Source: Onchidella celtica
Lineage: Eukaryota > Mollusca > Gastropoda > Systellommatophora > Onchidiidae
Reading direction: 5' to 3'
Length of the DNA: 64,000 bases
Assembly: GCA_963931925.1 (NCBI GenBank)
Contig: OZ007569.1
Coordinates: 27,776,024-27,840,023 of the forward strand
The notes below the pieces were generated by a model that worked only from the letters and a program-made list of their open reading frames with translations, was not told the origin of the DNA and ran no database searches. How positions within the stretch are numbered: the first letter of the stretch is position 1; every line of letters starts with the position of its first letter. The position numbers and the translations under genes are program-made. Positions 49,801 through 63,960 of the stretch are shown piece by piece.

Positions 49801-52800
49801 CGGATGAGATGAGACTAAAGAAAGCTAGATAAAGAGTGTGGCTACTGTTCTTTCCAGAGGACGAGCCAATGTAAGTGGTGTGTGTGTGCGGATGTGTGTG
49901 TTTTATTTCTGTACATTCACAGATGATAGGTAATGTTATTGGCTGTGGACTGATGTATTTGTGGAATGTGGATGAAGAAGAAAGTTTCCCAGAGGACACC
50001 TATGGGAACTGCCTTGATGTTGATGGCATGTTAGCTGCATCCAGCTTCCTGCATTTCTGGTCCAGAGGTTGTGACTGAAACTGCTTGAGAACAAGTGTGG
50101 TGTGCACAGTGAGGATGATTGCGTCTTCTTTGAAGTGTTGTTGAGACCTGCATTGTTTCCTTCTGGTGTGTGAACCCTGGTGAAACAGCATCTGCAGTGT
50201 GATTTTCCATGGTCCATGAACATGTGATGAATGATCCATTGGAGGTGGCCCTTAATGCTTGTGGTTTGGCCTTGCTGAAGATGTCCAGACTGGAGGCTGT
50301 TGGTGCATGATGAGATGTATATGATTGACTTGAAGTAGTGGATGTTGATGGTGTCTGTGGCAATGAATCTGGCCGTTATTTAACTGCGCGTGTTCCCTGG
50401 AAAGAAATTTTATTGAGCCCACGCTGTTGAAGTGAGTAAAAAATGTGATGGATGTATGTGTGTGTGTGTTTTAGTTTTGTACATTCACAGAGGGCAATGA
50501 TGAAATCTGGAATGAAAAAAAAGAAGAGATGAAGTGACACTGTGATGGCCATCTCAGGTGCAAAGAGCAATGCAAAATCAAGGGGGATTATTCAGTGAGT
50601 TTTTGGTGTGTGTATGTGCATGTGGAATTTTTGTTCTTTTCATTGGCTATCTAATTGCAGATAAAAGAACCATGAAGAATTTGGAAGAGAGCATCAGGCG
50701 AGTTACAATGTGAATATGTATACATGCATGCATATGCTTTTAGTTTTGTATCTTTACAGAACGCATGGATGATAATGAGATGAGGAAAATAGAAAAGTAA
50801 TGAAACGACCATTAATGGTTATGTTCAAGGTAAAAATGCGCGTGGGATCAAGAGAGGTTTCTGAAAGTGAGTTTTTGGTATTTGTGTGTGTGTGTTTTCT
50901 TTATTGCCTTTTTGCAGGTAATGGATGACCAAGAATTGGAGAATATTTTGAAGTGAGTCATGGTGTGAATGTGGGTGAATGTGTTTTTTTTTAGTTTTTG
51001 TACATTCACAGAGGCCTCAGATGAGATGAGACACAAGGATGCTAGATAAAGGGTGTGGGTTCTGTTCTTACCAGAGGATGAGCCACTGTAAGTGGTGTGT
51101 GTGTGTGGATGTGTGTTTTATTTCTGTACATTCACAGATGATAGGTAATGTCATTGGCTGTGGACTGATGTATTTGTGGAATGTGGATGAAGAAGAAAGT
51201 TTCCCAGAGGACACATTATGTGAACTGCCTTGATGTTGATGGCATGTTAGCTGCATCCAGCTTCCTGAATTTCTGGTTCAGAGGTTGTGACTGAAACTGC
51301 TTGAGAACAAGTGTGGTGTGCACAGTGAGGACGATTGCGTCTTCTTTGAAGTGTTGTTGAGACCTGCATTGTTTCCTTCTGCTGTGTGAACTCTGGTGTA
51401 AAAGTATCTGCAGTGTGATTTTCCATGGTCCATGAACATGTGATGAATGATCCATTGGAGGTGGCCCTTAATGATTGTGGTTTGGCCTTGCTGAAGATGT
51501 CCAGACTGGAGGCTGTTGGTGCATGATGAGATGTATATGATTGACTTGAAGTAGTGGATGTTGATGGTGTCTGTGGCAATGAATCTGGCCGTTATTTAAC
51601 TGCGCGTGTTCCCTGGAAAGAAATTTTATTGAGCCCACGCTGTTGAAGTGAGTAAAAAATGTGATGGATGTATGTGTGTGTGTGTTTTAGTTTTGTACAT
51701 TCACAGAGGGCAATGATGAAATCTGGAATGAAAAAAAAGAAGAGATGAAGTGACACTGTGATGGCCATCTCAGGTGCAAAGAGCAATGCAAAATCAAGGG
51801 GGATTATTCAGTGAGTTTTTGGTGTGTGTATGTGCATGTGGAATTTTTGTTCTTTTCATTGGCTATCTAATTGCAGATAAAAGAACCATGAAGAATTTGC
51901 AAGAGAGCATCAGGCGAGTTACAGTGTGAATATGTATACATGCATGCATATGCTTTTAGTTTTGTACCTTTACAGAACGCATGGATGAAAATGAGATGAG
52001 GAAAAGAGAAAAGTAATGAAACGACCATTAATGGTTATGTTCATGGGAAAATGCGCGCGGGATCAAGAGAGGTTTCTGAAAGAGAATTTTCGGTATTTGT
52101 GTGTGTGTGTTTTCTTTATTGCCTTTTTGCAGGTAATGTATGACCAAGAATTGGAGAATATTTTGAAGTGAGTCATGGTGTGAATGTGGGTGAATGTGTT
52201 TTTTTTTTAGTTTTTGTACATTCACAGAGGCCTCGGATGAGATGAGACTAAAGAAAGCTAGATAAAGAGTGTGGCTACTGTTCTTTCCAGAGGACGAGCC
52301 AATGTAAGTGGTGTGTGTGTGCGGATGTGTGTGTTTTATTTCTGTACATTCACAGATGATAGGTAATGTTATTGGCTGTGGACTGATGTATTTGTGGAAT
52401 GTGGATGAAGAAGAAAGTTTCCCAGAGGACACCTATGGGAACTGCCTTGATGTTGATGGCATGTTAGCTGCATCCAGCTTCCTGCATTTCTGGTCCAGAG
52501 GTTGTGACTGAAACTGCTTGAGAACAAGTGTGGTGTGCACAGTGAGGATGATTGCGTCTTCTTTGAAGTGTTGTTGAGACCTGCATTGTTTCCTTCTGGT
52601 GTGTGAACCCTGGTGAAACAGCATCTGCAGTGTGATTTTCCATGGTCCATGAACATGTGATGAATGATCCATTGGAGGTGGCCCTTAATGCTTGTGGTTT
52701 GGCCTTGCTGAAGATGTCCAGACTGGAGGCTGTTGGTGCATGATGAGATGTATATGATTGACTTGAAGTAGTGGATGTTGATGGTGTCTGTGGCAATGAA

Positions 52801-54220
52801 TCTGGCCGTTATTTAACTGCGCGTGTTCCCTGGAAAGAAATTTTATTGAGCCCACGCTGTTGAAGTGAGTAAAAAATGTGATGGATGTATGTGTGTGTGT
52901 GTTTTAGTTTTGTACATTCACAGAGGGCAATGATGAAATCTGGAATGAAAAAAAAGAAGAGATGAAGTGACACTGTGATGGCCATCTCAGGTGCAAAGAG
53001 CAATGCAAAATCAAGGGGGATTATTCAGTGAGTTTTTGGTGTGTGTATGTGCATGTGGAATTTTTGTTCTTTTCATTGGCTATCTAATTGCAGATAAAAG
53101 AACCATGAAGAATTTGGAAGAGAGCATCAGGCGAGTTACAATGTGAATATGTATACATGCATGCATATGCTTTTAGTTTTGTACCTTTACAGAACGCATG
53201 GATGAAAATGAGATGAGGAAAAGAGAAAAGTAATGAAACGACCATTAATAGTTATGTTCATGGGAAAATGCGCGCGGGATCAAGAGAGGTTTCTGAAAGA
53301 GAATTTTCGGTATTTGTGTGTGTGTGTTTTCTTTATTGCCTTTTTGCAGGTAATGTATGACCAAGAATTGGAGAATATTTTGAAGTGAGTCATGGTGTGA
53401 ATGTGGGTGAATGTGTTTTTTTTTTAGTTTTTGTACATTCACAGAGGCCTCGGATGAGATGAGACTAAAGAAAGCTAGATAAAGAGTGTGGCTACTGTTC
53501 TTTCCAGAGGACGAGCCAATGTAAGTGGTGTGTGTGTGCGGATGTGTGTGTTTTATTTCTGTACATTCACAGATGATAGGTAATGTTATTGGCTGTGGAC
53601 TGATGTATTTGTGGAATGTGGATGAAGAAGAAAGTTTCCCAGAGGACACCTATGGGAACTGCCTTGATGTTGATGGCATGTTAGCTGCATCCAGCTTCCT
53701 GCATTTCTGGTCCAGAGGTTGTGACTGAAACTGCTTGAGAACAAGTGTGGTGTGCACAGTGAGGATGATTGCGTCTTCTTTGAAGTGTTGTTGAGACCTG
53801 CATTGTTTCCTTCTGGTGTGTGAACCCTGGTGAAACAGCATCTGCAGTGTGATTTTCCATGGTCCATGAACATGTGATGAATGATCCATTGGAGGTGGCC
53901 CTTAATGCTTGTGGTTTGGCCTTGATGAAGATGTCCAGACTGGAGGCTGTTGGTGCATGATGAGATGTATATGATTGACTTGAAGTAGTGGATGTTGATG
54001 GTGTCTGTGGCAATGAATCTGGCCGTTATTTAACTGCGCGTGTTCCCTGGAAAGAAATTTTATTGAGCCCACGCTGTTGAAGTGAGTAAAAAATGTGATG
54101 GATGTATGTGTGTGTGTGTTTTAGTTTTGTACATTCACAGAGGGCAATGATGAAATCTGGAATGAAAAAAAAGAAGAGATGAAGTGACACTGTGATGGCC
54201 ATCTCAGGTGCAAAGAGCAA
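46900..54220 (+). repeat. Trimer higher-order repeat (period 3650) with ancestral-type monomers
   Basis: A distinct monomer type keeps GTGAGT in segment 4 and has TTCAAGGTAAAA, GAATTTCTGG and GGATGAGCCACTG. It occurs with its segment-4 donor at 47217, 50867 and 54516, each followed by two common-type monomers. The two 3650-bp units 47.2-50.8 and 50.8-54.5 kb match in nearly every variant. Confidence 0.85.
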
Positions 54221-57218
54221 TGCAAAAGCAAGGGGGATTATTCAGTGAGTTTTTGGTGTGTGTATGTGCATGTGGAATTTTTGTTCTTTTCATTGGCTAT
54301 CTAATTGCAGATAAAAGAACCATGAAGAATTTGGAAGAGAGCATCAGGCGAGTTACAATGTGAATATGTATACATGTATGCATATGCTTTTAGTTTTGTA
54401 TCTTTACAGAACGCATGGATGATAATGAGATGAGGAAAATAGAAAAGTAATGAAACGACCATTAATGGTTATGTTCAAGGTAAAATGCGCGTGGGATCAA
54501 GAGAGGTTTCTGAAAGTGAGTTTTTGGTATTTGTGTGTGTGTGTTTTCTTTATTGCCTTTTTGCAGGTAATGGATGACCAAGAATTGGAGAATATTTTGA
54601 AGTGAGTCATGGTGTGAATGTGGGTGAATGTGTTTTTTTTTAGTTTTTGTACATTCACAGAGGCCTCAGATGAGATGAGACACAAGGAAGCTAGATAAAG
54701 GGTGTGGGTTCTGTTCTTACCAGAGGATGAGCCACTGTAAGTGGTGTGTGTGTGTGGATGTGTGTTTTATTTCTGTACATTCACAGATGATAGGTAATGT
54801 CATTGGCTGTGGACTGATGTATTTGTGGAATGTGGATGAAGAAGAAATTTTCCCAGAGGACACATTATGTGAACTGCCTTGATGTTGATGGCATGTTAGC
54901 TGCATCCAGCTTCCTGAATTTCTGGTTCAGAGGTTGTGACTGAAACTGCTTGAGAACAAGTGTGGTGTGCACAGTGAGGACGATTGTGTCTTCTTTGAAG
55001 TGTTGTTGAGACCTGCATTGTTTCCTTCTGCTGTGTGAACTCTGGTGTAACAGTATCTGCAGTGTGATTTTCCATGGTCCATGAACATGTGATGAATGAT
55101 CCATTGGAGGTGGCCCTTAATGATTGTGGTTTGGCCTTGCTGAAGATGTCCAGACTGGAGGCTGTTGGTGCATGATGAGATGTATATGATTGACTTGAAG
55201 TAGTGGATGTTGATGGTGTCTGTGGCAATGAATCTGGCCGTTATTTAACTGCGCGTGTTCCCTGGAAAGAAATTTTATTGAGTCCACGCTGTTGAAGTGA
55301 GTAAAAAATGTGATGGATGTATGTGTGTGTGTGTTTTAGTTTTGTACATTCACAGAGGGCAATGATGAAATCTGGAATAAAAAAGAAGAGATGAAGTGAC
55401 ACTGTGATGGCCATCTCAGGTGCAAAGAGCAATGCAAAATCAAGGGGGATTATTCAGTGAGTTTTTGGTGTGTGTATGTGCATGTGGAATTTTTGTTCTT
55501 TTCATTGGCTATCTAATTGCAGATAAAAGAACCATGAAGAATTTGGAAGAGAGCATCAGGCGAGTTACAATGTGAATATGTATACATGCATGCATATGCT
55601 TTTAGTTTTGTACCTTTACAGAACGCATGGATGAAAATGAGATGAGGAAAAGAGAAAAGTAATGAAACGACCATTAATAGTTATGTTCATGGGAAAATGC
55701 GCGCGGGATCAAGAGAGGTTTCTGAAAGAGAATTTTCGGTATTTGTGTGTGTGTGTTTTCTTTATTGCCTTTTTGCAGGTAATGTATGACCAAGAATTGG
55801 AGAATATTTTGAAGTGAGTCATGGTGTGAATGTGGGTGAATGTGTTTTTTTTTTAGTTTTTGTACATTCACAGAGGCCTCGGATGAGATGAGACTAAAGA
55901 AAGCTAGATAAAGAGTGTGGCTACTGTTCTTTCCAGAGGACGAGCCAATGTAAGTGGTGTGTGTGTGCGGATGTGTGTGTTTTATTTCTGTACATTCACA
56001 GATGATAGGTAATGTCATTGGCTGTGGACTGATGTATTTGTGGAATGTGGATGAAGAAGAAAGTTTCCCAGAGGACACATTATGTGAACTGCCTTGATGT
56101 TGATGGCATGTTAGCTGCATCCAGCTTCCTGAATTTCTGGTCCAGAGGTTGTGACTGAAACTGCTTGAGAACAAGTGTGGTGTGCACAGTGAGGATGATT
56201 GCGTCTTCTTTGAAGTGTTGTTGAGACCTGCATTGTTTCCTTCTGCTGTGTGAACCCTGGTGTAACAGTATCTGCAGTGTGATTTTCCATGGTCCATGAA
56301 CATGTGATGAATGATCCATTGGAGGTGGCCCTTAATGCTTGTGGTTTGGCCTTGCTGAAGATGTCCAGACTGGAGGCTGTTGGTGCATGATGAGATGTAT
56401 ATGATTGACTTGAAGTAGTGGATGTTGATGGTGTCTGTGGCAATGAATCTGGCCGTTATTTAACTGCGCGTGTTCCCTGGAAAGAAATTTTATTGAGCCC
56501 ACGCTGTTGAAGTGAGTAAAAAATGTGATGGATGTATGTGTGTGTGTGTTTTAGTTTTGTACATTCACAGAGGGCAATGATGAAATCTGGAATGAAAAAA
56601 AAGAAGAGATGAAGTGACACTGTGATGGCCATCTCAGGTGCAAAGAGCAATGCAAAAGCAAGGGGGATTATTCAGTGAGTTTTTGGTGTGTGTATGTGCA
56701 TGTGGAATTTTTGTTCTTTTCATTGGCTATCTAATTGCAGATAAAAGAACCATGAAGAATTTGGAAGAGAGCATCAGGCGAGTTACAATGTGAATATGTA
56801 TACATGCATGCATATGCTTTTAGTTTTGTATCTTTACAGAACGCATGGATGATAATGAGATGAGGAAAATAGAAAAGTAATGAAACGACCATTAATGGTT
56901 ATGTTCAAGGTAAAATGCGCGTGGGATCAAGAGAGGTTTCTGAAAGTGAGTTTTTGGTATTTGTGTGTGTGTGTTTTCTTTATTGCCTTTTTGCAGGTAA
57001 TGGATGACCAAGAATTGGAGAATATTTTGAAGTGAGTCATGGTGTGAATGTGGGTGAATGTGTTTTTTTTAAGTTTTTGTACATTCACAGAGGCCTCAGA
57101 TGAGATGAGACACAAGGAAGCTAGATAAAGGGTGTGGGTTCTGTTCTTACCAGAGGATGAGCCACTGTAAGTGGTGTGTGTGTGTGGATGTGTGTTTTAT
57201 TTCTGTACATTCACAGAT

Positions 57219-57878
57219 AATAATAATAATGTATAGCATTTATATAGCGCATATCCATTTAAAATGCTCTATGCGCTTTACAGAAACAACATGTCAACCA
57301 CAGAGCAGAATGGAGCGTCCTGCGAAGCGCTCAACACACTGCACTGCTTCTTTCTCTCTCCCTGTCTCGCTCACTCTCTCTCTCTATCTCAGAGCAAATT
57401 GTAACGCAGCCTGTTAGGCGCAGTTGACAACTCACAACAGTTCACACTCACAGCAGTTCACAACTCACATCAGTTCACAACACACAACTCAAATAATATT
57501 TGAATATTTATTAATAACAATATATATTTAATAATGAATAATAAATTTTGTTGCTGCTGGTGGGGAGGGGGGGATGATATGGATAATTTTAATCTATTAA
57601 TTTCAATTTTCAATTTTGCCCGGGCAGCGGCCTTTCGGCCTGCTCTTTATGATTTCCAACTGCCAAGGTATCTTTAACGTGCGCAACGTGCACACGGGCC
57701 CTCCGAATTTTTTCGTCCTTATCCGAGAAGACTAGGTACTCGATCCTACCCCCCAATAGGACCAGGGACTTGCAAATATGAGAAAAATCCAATTTCCAAC
57801 ATGCCTGCACTGCCCGGGTTTAGAACCCAGGACCCTTGGCATGAGAGGGGAGCACCTTGCCTCTAGACCACCTTGTCC
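57219..57878 (-). mobile_element. Full-length tRNA-derived SINE inserted in the tandem array
   Basis: A 660-bp insert interrupting a monomer exactly where other copies read CACAGATGATAGG. CAGAT is duplicated on both sides (57214-57218 and 57879-57883). On the minus strand it starts GGACAAGGTGGTCTAGAGG. An A box (TGGTCTAGAGG, 57860-57870) and a B box (GGTTCTAAACC, 57817-57827) sit at tRNA spacing, as expected for an internal RNA polymerase III promoter. The body shares words with the SINE at 8893-9264. The 3' part contains TATAGCGC and CAAAGCGC-like words and ends in (ATT)n. Inside are a CT-rich patch (57348-57390) and CA-rich imperfect repeats (57430-57500). The 66-residue minus frame at 57610-57810 is a by-product. 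Confidence 0.85.
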
Positions 57879-60800
57879 CAGATGATAGGTAATGTCATTG
57901 GCTGTGGACTGATGTATTTGTGGAATGTGGATGAAGAAGAAAGTTTCCCAGAGGACACATTATGTGAACTGCCTTGATGTTGATGGCATGTTAGCTGCAT
58001 CCAGCTTCCTGAATTTCTGGTCCAGAGGTTGTGACTGAAACTGCTTGAGAACAAGTGTGGTGTGCACAGTGAGGATGATTGCGTCTTCTTTGAAGTGTTG
58101 TTGAGACCTGCATTGTTTCCTTCTGCTGTGTGAACCCTGGTGTAACAGTATCTGCAGTGTGATTTTCCATGGTCCATGAACATGTGATGAATGATCCATT
58201 GGAGGTGGCCCTTAATGCTTGTGGTTTGGCCTTGCTGAAGATGTCCAGACTGGAGGCTGTTGGTGCATGATGAGATGTATATGATTGACTTGAAGTAGTG
58301 GATGTTGATGGTGTCTGTGGCAATGAATCTGGCCGTTATTTAACTGCGCGTGTTCCCTGGAAAGAAATTTTATTGAGCCGTTGCTGTTGAAGTGAGTAAA
58401 AAATGTGATGGGTGTATGTGTGTGTGTGTTTTAGTTTTGTACAATCACAGAGGGCAATGATGAAATCTGGAATGAAAAAAAAGAAGAGATGAAGTGACAC
58501 TGTGATGGCCATCTCAGGTGCAAAGAGCAATACAAAATCAAGGGGGATTATTCAGTGAGTTTTTGGTGTGTGTATGTGCATGTGGAATTTTTGTTCTTTT
58601 CATTGGCTATCTAATTGCAGATAAAAGAACCATGAAGAATTTGGAAGAGAGCATCAGGCGAGTTACAATGTGAATATGTATACATGCATGCATATGCTTT
58701 TAGTTTTGTACCTTTACAGAACGCATGGATGAAAATGAGATGAGGAAAAGAGAAAAGTAATGAAACGACCATTAATGGTTATGTTCATGGGAAAATGCGC
58801 GCGGGATCAAGAGAGGTTTCTGAAAGAGAATTTTCGGTATTTGTGTGTGTGTATTTTCTTTATTGCCTTTTTGCAGGTAATGGATGACCAAGAATTGGAG
58901 AATATTTTGAAGTGAGTCATGGTGTGAATGTGGGTGAATGTGTTTTTTTTTAGTTTTTGTACATTCACAGAGGCCTCGGATGAGATGAGACACAAGAAAG
59001 CTAGATAAAGAGTGTGGCTCCTGTTCTTTCCAGAGGACGAGCCAATGTAAGTGGTGTGTGTGTGCGGATGTGTGTGTTTTATTTCTGTACATTCACAGAT
59101 GATAGGTAATGTTATTGGCTGTGGACTGATGTATTTCTGGAATGTGGATGAAGAAGAAAGTTTCCCAGAGGACACCTATGGGAACTGCCTTGATGTTGAT
59201 GGCATGTTAGCTGCATCCAGTTTCCTGCATTTCTGGTCCAGAGGTTGTGACTGAAACTGCTTGAGAACAAGTGTGGTGTGCACAGTGAGGATGATTGCGT
59301 CTTCTTTGAAGTGTTGTTGAGACCTGCATTGTTTCCTTCTGGTGTGTGAACCCTGGTGAAACAGCATCTGCAGTGTGATTTTCCATGGTCCATGAACATG
59401 TGATGAATGATCCATTGGAGGTGGCCCTTAATGCTTGTGGTTTGGCCTTGCTGAAGATGTCCAGACTGGAGGCTGTTGGTGCATGATGAGATGTATATGA
59501 TTGACTTGAAGTAGTGGATGTTGATGGTGTCTGTGGCAATGAATCTGGCCGTTATTTAACTGCGCGTGTTCCCTGGAAAGAAATTTTATTGAGTCCACGC
59601 TGTTGAAGTGAGTAAAAAATGTGATGGATGTATGTGTGTGTGTTTTAGTTTTGTACATTCACAGAGGGCAATGATGAAATCTGGAATGAAAAAAAAGAAG
59701 AGATGAAGTGACACTGTGATCGCCATCTCAGTTGCAAAGAGCAATGCAAAATCAAGGGGGATTATTCAGTGAGTTTTTGGTGTGTGTATGTGCATGTGGA
59801 ATTTTTGTTCTTTTCATTGGCTATCTAATTGCAGATAAAAGAACCATGAAGAATTTGGAAGAGAGCATCAGGCGAGTTACAATGTGAATATGTATACATG
59901 CATGCATATGCTTTTAGTTTTGTACCTTTACAGAACGCATGGATGAAAATGAGATGAGGAAAAGAGAAAAGTAATGAAACGACCATTAATGGTTATGTTC
60001 ATGGGAAAATGCGCGCGGGATCAAGAGAGGTTTCTGAAAGAGAATTTTCGGTATTTGTGTGTGTGTGTTTTCTTTATTGCCTTTTTGCAGGTAATGTATG
60101 ACCAAGAATTGGAGAATATTTTGAAGTGAGTCATGGTGTGAATGTGGGTGAATGTGTTTTTTTTATAGTTTTTGTACATTCACAGAGGCCTCGGATGAGA
60201 TGAGACTAAAGAAAGCTAGATAAAGGGTGTGGCTACTGTTCTTTCCAGAGGACGAGCCAATGTAAGTGGTGTGTGTGTGCGGATGTGTGTGTTTTATTTC
60301 TGTACATTCACAGATGATAGGTAATGTTATTGGCTGTGGACTGATGTATTTCTGGAATGTGGATGAAGAAGAAAGTTTCCCAGAGGACACCTATGGGAAC
60401 TGCCTTGATGTTGATGGCATGTTAGCTGCATCCAGCTTCCTGCATTTCTGGTTCAGAGGTTGTGACTGAAACTGCTTGAGAACAAGTGTGGTGTGCACAG
60501 TGAGGATGATTGCGTCTTCTTTGAAGTGTTGTTGAGACCTGCATTGTTTCCTTCTGGTGTGTGAACCCTGGTGAAACAGCATCTGCAGTGTGATTTTCCA
60601 TGGTCCATGAACATGTGATGAATGATCCATTGGAGGTGGCCCTTAATGCTTGTGGTTTGGCCTTGCTGAAGATGTCCAGACTGGAGGCTGTTGGTGCATG
60701 ATGAGATGTATATGATTGACTTGAAGTAGTGGATGTTGATGGTGTCTGTGGCAATGAATCTGGCCGCTATTTAACTGCGCGTGTTCCCTGGAAAGAAATT

Positions 60801-63800
60801 TTATTGAGCCCACGCTGTTGAAGTGAGTAAAAAATGTGATGGATGTATGTGTGTGTGTGTTTTAGTTTTGTACATTCACAGAGGGCAATGATGAAATCTG
60901 GAATGAAAAAAAAGAAGAGATGAAGTGACACTGTGATGGCCATCTCAGGTGCAAAGAGCAATGCAAAAGCAAGGGGGATTATTCAGTGAGTTTTTGGTGT
61001 GTGTATGTGCATGTGGAATTTTTGTTCTTTTCATTGGCTATCTAATTGCAGATAAAAGAACCATGAAGAATTTGGAAGAGAGCATCAGGCGAGTTACAAT
61101 GTGAATATGTATACATGCATGCATATGCTTTTAGTTTTGTACCTTTACAGAACGCATGGATGAAAATGAGATGAGGAAAATAGAAAAGTAATGAAACGAC
61201 CATTAATGGTTATGTTCAAGGTAAAATGCGCGTGGGATCAAGAGAGGTTTCTGAAAGTGAGTTTTTGGTATTTGTGTGTGTGTGTTTTCTTTATTGCCTT
61301 TTTGCAGGTAATGGATGACCAAGAATTGGAGAATATTTTGAAGTGAGTCATGGTGTGAATGTGGGTGAATGTGTTTTTTTTTAGTTTTCGTACATTCACA
61401 GAGGCCTCAGATGAGATGAGACACAAGGAAGCTAGATAAAGGGTGTGGGTTCTGTTCTTACCAGAGGATGAGCCACTGTAAGTGGTGTGTGTGTGTGGAT
61501 GTGTGTTTTATTTCTGTACATTCACAGATGATAGGTAATGTCATTGGCTGTGGACTGATGTATTTGTGGAATGTGGATGAAGAAGAAAGTTTCCCAGAGG
61601 ACACCTATGTGAACTGCCTTGATGTTGATGGCATGTTAGCTGCATCCAGCTTCCTGAATTTCTGGTTCAGAGGTTGTGACTGAAACTGCTTGAGAACAAG
61701 TGTGGTGTGCACAGTGAGGACGATTGCGTCTTCTTTGAAGTGTTGTTGAGACCTGCATTGTTTCCTTCTGCTGTGTGAACTCTGGTGTAACAGTATCTGC
61801 AGTGTGATTTTCCATGGTCCATGAACATGTGATGAATGATCCATTGGAGGTGGCCCTTAATGATTGTGGTTTGGCCTTGCTGAAGATGTCCAGACTGGAG
61901 GCTGTTGGTGCATGATGAGATGTATATGATTGACTTGAAGTAGTGGATGTTGATGGTGTCTGTGGCAATGAATCTGGCCGTTATTTAACTGCGCGTGTTC
62001 CCTGGAAAGAAATTTTATTGAGCCCACGCTGTTGAAGTGAGTAAAAAATGTGATGGATGTATGTGTGTGTGTGTTTTAGTTTTGTACATTCACAGAGGGC
62101 AATGATGAAATCTGGAATGAAAAAAAAGAAGAGATGAAGTGACACTGTGATGGCCATCTCAGGTGCAAAGAGCAATGCAAAATCAAGGGGGATTATTCAG
62201 TGAGTTTTTGGTGTGTGTATGTGCATGTGGAATTTTTGTTCTTTTCATTGGCTATCTAATTGCAGATAAAAGAACCATGAAGAATTTGGAAGAGAGCATC
62301 AGGCGAGTTACAATGTGAATATGTATACATGCATGCATATGCTTTTAGTTTTGTACCTTTACAGAACGCATGGATGAAAATGAGATGAGGAAAAGAGAAA
62401 AGTAATGAAACGACCATTAATAGTTATGTTCATGGGAAAATGCGCGCGGGATCAAGAGAGGTTTCTGAAAGAGAATTTTCGGTATTTGTGTGTGTGTGTT
62501 TTCTTTATTGCCTTTTTGCAGGTAATGGATGACCAAGAATTGGAGAATATTTTGAAGTGAGTCATGGTGTGAATGTGGGTGAATGTGTTTTTTTTTTAGT
62601 TTTTGTACATTCACAGAGGCCTCGGATGAGATGAGACTAAAGAAAGCTAGATAAAGAGTGTGGCTACTGTTCTTTCCAGAGGACGAGCCAATGTAAGTGG
62701 TGTGTGTGTGCGGATGTGTGTGTTTTATTTCTGTACATTCACAGATGATAGGTAATGTTATTGGCTGTGGACTGATGTATTTGTGGAATGTGGATGAAGA
62801 AGAAAGTTTCCCAGAGGACACCTATGGGAACTGCCTTGATGTTGATGGCATGTTAGCTGCATCCAGCTTCCTGCATTTCTGGTCCAGAGGTTGTGACTGA
62901 AACTGCTTGAGAACAAGTGTGGTGTGCACAGTGAGGATGATTGCGTCTTCTTTGAAGTGTTGTTGAGACCTGCATTGTTTCCTTCTGGTGTGTGAACCCT
63001 GGTGAAACAGCATCTGCAGTGTGATTTTCCATGGTCCATGAACATGTGATGAATGATCCATTGGAGGTGGCCCTTAATGCTTGTGGTTTGGCCTTGCTGA
63101 AGATGTCCAGACTGGAGGCTGTTGGTGCATGATGAGATGTATATGATTGACTTGAAGTAGTGGATGTTGATGGTGTCTGTGGCAATGAATCTGGCCGTTA
63201 TTTAACTGCGCGTGTTCCCTGGAAAGAAATTTTATTGAGCCCACGCTGTTGAAGTGAGTAAAAAATGTGATGGATGTATGTGTGTGTGTGTTTTAGTTTT
63301 GTACATTCACAGAGGGCAATGATGAAATCTGGAATGAAAAAAAAGAAGAGATGAAGTGACACTGTGATGGCCATCTCAGGTGCAAAGAGCAATGCAAAAG
63401 CAAGGGGGATTATTCAGTGAGTTTTTGGTGTGTGTATGTGCATGTGGAATTTTTGTTCTTTTCATTGGCTATCTAATTGCAGATAAAAGAACCATGAAGA
63501 ATTTGGAAGAGAGCATCAGGCGAGTTACAATGTGAATATGTATACATGCATGCATATGCTTTTAGTTTTGTATCTTTACAGAACGCATGGATGATAATGA
63601 GATGAGGAAAATAGAAAAGTAATGAAACGACCATTAATGGTTATGTTCAAGGTAAAATGCGCGTGGGATCAAGAGAGGTTTCTGAAAGTGAGTTTTTGGT
63701 ATTTGTGTGTGTGTGTTTTCTTTATTGCCTTTTTGCAGGTAATGGATGACCAAGAATTGGAGAATATTTTGAAGTGAGTCATGGTGTGAATGTGGGTGAA

Positions 63801-63960
63801 TGTGTTTTTTTTTAGTTTTTGTACATTCACAGAGGCCTCAGATGAGATGAGACACAAGGAAGCTAGATAAAGGGTGTGGGTTCTGTTCTTACCAGAGGAT
63901 GAGCCACTGTAAGTGGTGTGTGTGTGTGGATGTGTGTTTTATTTCTGTACATTCACAGAT

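Noticed and set aside
57157-57417. 86-codon plus-strand gene at the SINE junction
   Set aside because: It runs from satellite sequence into the SINE and is a chance fusion of repeats.
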